Shown here: piece after piece, positions 57,683 to 64,000 of the stretch
Position numbering within the stretch: position 1 is the stretch's first letter
How the letters are laid out: the number at the start of each line of letters is the position of its first letter
Origin: Diabrotica undecimpunctata
Lineage: Eukaryota > Arthropoda > Insecta > Coleoptera > Chrysomelidae
Assembly (NCBI RefSeq): GCF_040954645.1
Contig: NC_092803.1
Span: 16,369,230-16,433,229, forward strand
Direction: 5' to 3'
Length of the DNA stretch: 64,000 bases
Translations under genes and position numbers: made by a program
The notes under the pieces: generated by a model
Database searches by the model: none
What the model was told of the DNA's origin: nothing
Seen by the model: only the letters and a program-made list of their open reading frames with translations

Positions 57683-60347
57683 CAGGGTGAGTCATGAGGA
57701 ACTTTACATACTTCTACCATATGTAGAGTCCCTCAGGGAGCATATCATGTGGCCACTAAAAAATGTCAACTCCTCTTCTTTATTAATTAACAGGGTGATT
57801 TGTGTAATTGACCATTTATTTCATTTTACTGTAGTGTTTATACGGCTCATTTGATTTTTTTAATTTTTGCATGATACAGTACACTACTATCAAGCATTCG
57901 AGTGGTATTAGCTAAACTAAACAATTCCAGGACTTGCTTTGGAAAAATTAATTTAGGGATTCGTATTAAATATTACACCCTCTATAAATTTTTTTTAAAA
58001 TGCAATGTGATTTTCAAACTACATAAATAGCCAATGAAAACGACATATGCGACAATGTTGTCGCATTTTTATTAAATTTTTAGTGAACGATCAAATCTTA
58101 CCAAAAATAGAACAACCATAATGAAGTATCAAATTATAAGGTATTAATAATTTAAACAAATGTTATAAATTTCAAACATTTTAATTAAAATGAGTTCCTA
58201 CAACATAATCTAATACGTAGAAAATTAACATCTTTACTGTCACTTTGTATTATCTCTACGATAGAATCAATTGTTTTTCAATTTTAAATTTTTAGTCATA
58301 GATCGTATTGGGGCATTATTTTCGATAAATAATAAATTAAAATGATTAAAAAGTCAAACCTCTTGTATGTGTTAGATTTGTTGATTGTAAATGATTAAAA
58401 TTTTATGTCAAATAATAATACATTGCATCAACTGTACTAAATAAAAATAATTCTAAAAAAGTTTAAAATGAAGGTTGGCGTTGACCGTTTGACGTTTCTT
58501 AATATTTTATACCCATTGTCATTATTGTCATTATCAATTGTTATTTATGTGTACAAGAATACATATTTCTTCTGTCATATCTACGTTAAGTACATTGTGT
58601 TAGTTTTGGTAGAGCTTTTGTTACTTTCGTTCAAAATGCCACATCAGTTTTCGACCACAGAATATGCAGACATAATATTTGTTTATGGATTCTGTAATGG
58701 GAATGGTAGGGCTGCTGGTAGAGAATATCGCAGGAGATTTCCTAATCGTCGAACTCCCAGTCATCCAACATTTGGGTCAGTTTTTAATTATTTGCGAGAA
58801 AATGGCACTTTTCCTAGTGGAACAACAGAGCGACATGTAGATGAAGCGCAGGAAGATGACATTATGGACGCCGTTACTATGAACCCTACAATAAGCACTA
58901 GACAAGTAAGTTGAGAACTCAATGTTACTCAATCAAAAGTAAGTAGAGTCTTACAAAAAAATAATCTATACCCATATCACATTCAAATGGTTCAGCGACT
59001 ACATGCTGGAGATGAGATCGATAGGTTGGAATTTTGTAGATGGATTAACAATAATCGACCAACGCTATACAGGACACTATTTACAGATGAAGCCCAATTT
59101 ACCAGAGACGGGATAAATAATTCACGAAATTCACATGTGTGGGAAGAAGAAAATCCCCATGCTATTCGAGAACGTCGTTCTCAGTTAAGGTTTTCGGTTA
59201 ACGTGTGGATTGGTGTCATAAATAACCAATTAGTAGGTCCTCACTTTTTTGATGGTCCTTTAACAGGGCAGGTCTATTTGAACTTTCTACAAAATATTTT
59301 GCCGAATTTGCTTGCCAACGCGAACGTTGCTATCCAAGTGATGTATTTTCAGCATGATGGGGCACCCCCACACTTTTTACTGGCAGTGAGACAACATCTC
59401 AATAATGTTTATGGCAACAGGTGGATAGGACGTGCAGGTCCTATTTCGTGGCCTTCAAGATCCCCTGATTTCAATCCCGTTGATTACCATATTTGGGGAC
59501 GATTGAAGCAACTAGTTTACGCAGTGAATATTAATAACCGACAACAATTAATTGATAGAATTATACATTGTTGTAATACTATTAGAAACGATCCCTAGAG
59601 TATCCGTAATTCAATACGTCAATTAACAATTCGGCAACAAAAATGTATACAGGCTGCAGGGTTCCATTTCGAAAATCTATTTTGAATTATTTTTATTTTG
59701 TTACCATCATTGTATCTTTTCCAGTTCTAATTTATGGGTTTATCATAACTATGTACATATTTTTAGTTTTCTTTTAAATTGTTCTTCGTTATTATTAGTA
59801 GTTACTGTTTTTTGTTGTGCAGTGACTCAGTTTATCATTTCAATTAAAATGTTTGAAATTTATAACATTTGTTTAAATTAATTACCTTATAATTTGATAC
59901 TTCATTATGGTTGTTCTATTTTTGGTAAGATTTGATCGTTCACTAAAAATTTAATAAAAGTGCGACAACATTGTCGCATATGTCGTTTTCATTGGCTATT
60001 TATGTAGTTTGAAAATCACTTATTGCATTTTAAAAAAAATATATATACAGGGTGTAATATTTAATACGAATCCCTAAATTAATTTTTCCAAAGCCAGTCC
60101 TGGAATTTTTTAGTTTAGCTAATACCACTCGAATGCTTGATAGTAGTGTACTGTATCATGCAAAAATTAAAAAAATCAAATGAGCCGTATAAACACTACA
60201 GTAAAATGAAATAAATGGTCAATTACACAAATCACCCTGTTAATTAATAAAGAAGAGGAGTTGACATTTTTTAGTGGCCACATGATATGCTCCCTGAGGG
60301 ACTCTACATATGGTAGAAGTATGTAAAGTTCCTCATGACTCACCCTG
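57683..60347 (+). mobile_element. Complete DD41D mariner-type element with about 505-bp terminal inverted repeats
   Basis: The left arm 57683-58186 and right arm 59842-60347 are inverted and nearly identical, start cagggtgagtcatgagg, and abut TA on both sides. An acaccctgta/tacagggtgt word recurs inside each arm about 290 bp in, like a second terminus. The single transposase gene is read with two stops. Confidence 0.93.
58636..59685 (+). pseudogene. DD41D mariner-type transposase with two nonsense codons
   Basis: The frame from ATG 58636 (MPHQFSTTEYADIIFVYG) is unbroken for 350 codons except for TGA at 58912 and TAG at 59596. The DUF4817-type HTH has FPNRRTPSHPTF and YLRENGTF. The core reads LFTDEAQFTRDG (first Asp), MYFQHDGAPPHF (second) and SRSPDFNPVDYHIWG (third Asp). 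I count 41 residues between the second and third Asp, matching the DD41D class (rosa/Visitor). The C-terminus is AGFHFENLF. With only two stops and no shifts it died recently; readthrough or a sibling copy could mobilise the derivative at 54932. Confidence 0.9.
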
Positions 60348-60349
60348 TA

Positions 60350-61131
60350 TATCTATTAAAAAGTTTAGGTTATTTTTGTCCTGGCAACACTACCCTGGCT
60401 ACTCTATTCTATCAAATCCATTAACCCTTTAAGTATCAGTGGTAACTATATTTACCATTGTTGTTAGAGGTTATTTTTCTAACCTATAGTAATGAGTACT
60501 ATAACGTGAGCTGAGTACAAACAGTATTGTTGTAAAGGATCTTTGGTGAAATAAGACACAACACGACTCTCTTATACCTACACCAATCCGAAGGTAGTTG
60601 AGCGGTAAAGATAGCCGTGATCATTTGTGTAGGGTACTTTACCGGTATTATTGTTATAGTAATTGATTATAGTTTTTCATTAGTTTATTCATTGAAATAT
60701 GGGATAATAAAAAGTGTAGTGCTGTAAAATATAGCCATATGGAAAACATTTTGCCATAATAAATAGTAAATATTATTGATGTCTAAAAGTTATTCTAATC
60801 TATACATTTTCAAATACAAACTTGACAATTATTTTCCATGAATACAAAAACAAATTAAGGAATTGCATGTTATAAGAATGTTAAGAGTGTCTTCTAGTCT
60901 TTTATATGAAAACGAGATATCTTTTGTAAGTTTTTTCGAAAAGATGTTCTGGGTGAATATTGAGAGAAACGTTTTTCCAGTGAGCGAAAATACGAAAAGA
61001 CGATGGCAACTGCTTCTTACTGCAGAACGTGAGTCTTTGACGCATCCACTATAGCCCTTCATCTTCTACGATCTAGCGCTTCCATTTTCCATTGCTGTGC
61101 GTCATTGAATGATACTTATGATGATAACTAT
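60350..61131. other. Right flank of the mariner element, no gene seen
   Basis: A 63-codon open stretch near 60863-61054 has no recognisable domain. Confidence 0.25.
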
Positions 61132-61562
61132 TGCTTGTCGAACTATAAAGGTGATTCTGAAGCGGAAGACAATATTTCACTTGTACCCCCTTGGGCTAAG
61201 TGGATCACTGAATCTAATTCAAGCACAAGTATTGCTTCTAATTCAATCTGAAATATTGCTTTAACATCAAAAAACCTGTATTTCGTAAACCTGTATAAGT
61301 ATCATGAATAAACTCATTCAACTTTCGATTTACCAGATACCTGTGATGAAGATTCTAACGATTTAGTTTTAGATACAGATCATTTTGCCAAAGAGATTTA
61401 TAATAAGAAGACAAATGCCTATATATACTCATCCGACGATTACTTACAGCTAGACGTACATAAAAGCAAGAATCATGTGTATGTTTCATTTACCGTAGAT
61501 TTGAACTGTAGTTCAAATAAGAAACAGAAGAGGGCCAATCTCATTTGCCAAAATGTGATATA
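61132..61562 (+). pseudogene. Unidentified acidic protein relic
   Basis: CLSNYKGDSEAEDNISLVPP, WAKWITESNSSTSIASNSI and a stop; then, after a shift near 61320, FDLPDTCDEDSNDLVLDTDH, a Tyr-rich stretch and NKKQKRANLICQNVI with a stop. It has coding character (acidic, Ser-rich, basic end) but no ATG near its start. It could be a processed pseudogene or the N-terminus of a transposase such as piggyBac. Family not recognised. Confidence 0.3.
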
Positions 61563-61564
61563 GC

Positions 61565-62519
61565 ATTATGCAATGAATATTTTTCTGTATATCATCAGAA
61601 ATGAAATTTGAAATAAATATATTTCTCGTTTAAAACTTTTGTTTTAGTTTGTAGATGTAGTGGTAAAAATCTTTACCAGTGATTTTAAATCTTTACCTTT
61701 TGTAGGTGATGTTGAATGCTCAGATGCTCACTGGTAGCAATACTTATCACGCAATAGAAGAAAAATTTAAAGATAATTTAGATTTTTTTTCTCGCAGGTT
61801 ACTTAATAACTTCTATTTGATTTCACAATTTTCAAAAATATTCGTCTTGAAAAGAAAAAATGAATTCTGCGCTTTACAGGATTAAAGAAATCTTTATTAT
61901 TCTTTTAAAACGATATTTTCCATTGACTTTGAAATTATTAACGCTTTTCAATAATTTTTGACCCTAGTGACAAAGTTAAGTTGTCTTAACTCTCTAGGTA
62001 AGTTAAAAATAATTTTATGGAGATCTCAAAACGTTGCACGGTAATCAAATCAACTTTATTTTTAGATAAATTTTATTTACTTCATGCAAAGATCATAATC
62101 TGAGTATGTTTATTTAACGATAATCTGAATGTTATAACTGTGACGGTATTCTTTCTAAATGAATTGGCTGCATCTTGAATTAAATTCCAGAAGTAATTTG
62201 TTTTGTATATTTATAAGTGTAGAATTAACTATCGATTTTATGTAACTCCAGATTTAAAAAAATCGGATAGATTTAGCACTTTGAACTGTATAGCGAAATT
62301 CACTACCAAGATCATTCAAATTACGAGGAAAAATCTTCTACGAGTGTAAACTTTTTTTAGTCGAATGTTTTTTGAATTCAATAACCTTTCTGAATATATG
62401 TGGATACTGGTGTGATATTTTACTTAAGTATCCTAGAATACACAACAACAACAACTGGTAGTTGTCATGTGTGATGGTTTGTTCTGTTATGACTGATCTT
62501 CTTCTTTCTTCTTCTTCGG
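61565..62519. other. AT-rich DNA, no gene seen
   Basis: Nothing recognised. Confidence 0.2.
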
Positions 62520-63379
62520 CTTTTCCCATTATAAGTTCGCCGTTTTCGTCCTCCACAGCACTCTATTCTCCCAGTCACCTTCTCTGAGGTCTCTATAAAT
62601 CATAGCATTTCCGACGTATGTTTTCCATCTTGTAGCAGGTCTTCCTCTCCGTCTTCTTCCCGGCGGGTCCCAGTTTAATATTCTTTTCGGCCATTTATGC
62701 TCTGGCATTCTTTGTACATGCCCGTACCACTGCAGGGCTCTGTTTTCCAACTTTTTTGTAATTGAGTATTTTGCTTCCATTCTGTTTCATATTTCCTCCG
62801 TTCTTATTGAGGACCTCCTCCACAACCATCCGCTCTTGTGATTTGTAGACTTCTTCTCATAAAGTCCAGTTCAACTGTTCTTATTTTATTTCGTATTGTT
62901 GTTGTCATTGTCCATACTTCCGCTCCATATAGGGTAATATTCATCACTATGCTTTGAAAGATCCTCGTTTTGTTTTCTTTGGTTAGAGTGTTGTTCCATA
63001 TATCACTCCATGAAGTGCTCTTGTGGCTTGTTTTCCCCGTGCTATTTTCATTTCTATATCTTTCATACAAGTACCATCTCGGCTAATCTTTGACCCTAAA
63101 TACTTAAAAGCCTTACAACTCTTAACAGTCTCTTCTTCTAAACTTAAGTTCAAATCTGCAACCTCGGGTTCAATACATAAGTATTCGGTCTTGCACATAT
63201 TTATCTTGAGTCCCCAAAGTTTATATTCTTCCTTTAATTTTCTTATCATATATTCCATATCCTCCCTGTCTTTTGTAAAAATGACTTGATCATCTGCGAA
63301 AAGTAGTGAATGTAATATATTCTCTTGTACTGGTATGCCTATTGTTCCGCATTTTCTATACCATCTTTTCAAAGCCTGA

Positions 63380-63431
<52 letters not shown>

Positions 63432-63704
63432 AAAAAGTGTAGGTGAGAGACCACATCCCTGTTTGAGGCCTTTTGTTGTGGTGATTGTTTTTGTTATTTC
63501 ATTACCTAACTTTATTTGCACTTGTGTTTCTTTATACAGTCTTTGTGTTATATTCACCCATTTCTCTCTAACGCGCATTCTTCTCATTGCTTCCCATAGT
63601 TGTTTCCTGGGCACGCTATCGTATGCTTTCTCTAAGTCGATAAAGGTCATATGTGTTTCAATGTGATCATGACTGATCTTTCGAGTAATAAGACAATGAT
63701 GCAA
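62520..63704 (-). pseudogene. Non-LTR (RTE-like) reverse transcriptase, interrupted by an internal (TA)n
   Basis: From 63704: HMTFIDLEKAYDSVPRKQLW (FxDLxKAYD catalytic box), KGLKQGCGLSPTLFNI, then a TA run, then ALKRWYRKCGTIGIPVQENI, LLFADDQVIF (FADD), FKYLGSKISRDGT, TLYGAEVWTM and the tail QWYGHVQRMPEHKWPKRILN with GRRRRGRPATRW. It is a close relative of the copy at 8699. The TA run sits where that copy codes KIFLEKTLK-like residues, and breaks the frame. Another shift lies near 62985 (GTTL/NNTL). The 5' part is missing. Confidence 0.85.
63382..63428. repeat. (TA)n microsatellite, 47 bp, inside RT coding sequence
   Basis: Flanked on the left by CTTTTCAAAGCCTGATC and on the right by GTTAAAAAGTGTAGG, both RT codons on the minus strand. 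It is not at an element end. Confidence 0.95.
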
Positions 63705-64000
63705 GAGGAACTGTCACCTTAATCACTGCTAAAGATCAGCCATAGCATATCATACAAGACAACCATCAAATATTATTTGAAGAAATATCGATGCTTAGTA
63801 AAATATCACACTGCTAGTCAGGGATTTTCAAAGAGGCTATCACAATTCAAAAATACTCAACCAACTTTAATCGTTAATAAAATAGTGCGTAGAGCTATAC
63901 AACTTCAATCAAGATGTAGAACGCAGCGCTACAACATACAAAACCTCTCCTTAGAAACACCAAAAATTCCAATACCGATTCGGACCAACTGACAGTCAAA
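63705..64000. other. Right edge; open stretch of unknown nature
   Basis: A 71-codon plus-strand open stretch (63777-63992) contains KKYRCLVKYHTASQGFSKRL and IVRRAIQLQSRC. No family is recognised; it may be the end of a retroelement. Confidence 0.2.

Overview
The window is a stretch of AT-rich insect nuclear DNA, most likely from a beetle (inference from gene content and from reverse-transcriptase families common in Coleoptera; no species can be read from the sequence). There is no bacterial, organellar or viral gene. Two conserved host genes lie tail to tail, and transposable elements fill nearly everything else.

Host gene 1 (+, 1391-34303) is the regulatory B subunit of calcineurin. Five exons join in phase to exactly 170 codons with four EF hands. 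The first coding exon holds only the ATG. The introns reach about 13 kb and are packed with transposons.

Host gene 2 (-, 54914-41651) is a TRPC cation channel of the TRP/TRP-gamma class. Fifteen coding exons join in phase to 1163 codons: the TRP_2 region, six membrane segments, the pore, the EWKFAR TRP box, a Ser/Pro/Lys-rich tail and a Gly-Trp-Leu C-terminus. The N-terminal ankyrin exons are not in the window. Calcineurin and TRP channels both act in calcium signalling, but nothing here shows that they are co-regulated. A further exon of a repeat-associated protein runs off the left edge (1-245, -).

Transposable elements, left to right: a MADF relic (3.7 kb), a BEL/Pao gag relic (5.5 kb), an inverted-repeat unit with a THAP domain (6.9-7.6 kb), a 5'-truncated non-LTR retrotransposon with an 11-bp target duplication and a (TA)n tail (8.7-10.5 kb), a Tc1 relic split by a MITE (10.7-11.95 kb), an open DD82E transposase matching the Sailor group (12.5 kb) and a broken relative (28.2 kb), pogo, mariner, Tc1 and Harbinger relics (19-25 kb), a Penelope-like reverse transcriptase (32 kb), a Tc1 element with about 235-bp terminal repeats (35.5-37.6 kb), non-LTR relics (38-39.4 kb), two large foldbacks bordered by (TA)n (40-41.1 kb), further foldbacks inside channel introns (45.0-45.5 and 48.7-49.7 kb), a nearly complete DD41D mariner with about 505-bp terminal repeats (57.7-60.3 kb), its 509-bp deletion derivative (54.9-55.4 kb), and more reverse-transcriptase relics to the right edge.

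The most unusual signals are: (i) a near-perfect 181-bp-arm palindrome between two (TA)n arrays, with a hammerhead-ribozyme-like core in its arms, and similar cores at three other loci, one beside a Penelope-like reverse transcriptase; (ii) a 1-kb complex foldback whose 12-bp target duplication copies the 5' splice site of a channel exon; (iii) the DD82E transposase. All coordinates and translations were read by eye; no database search was run.
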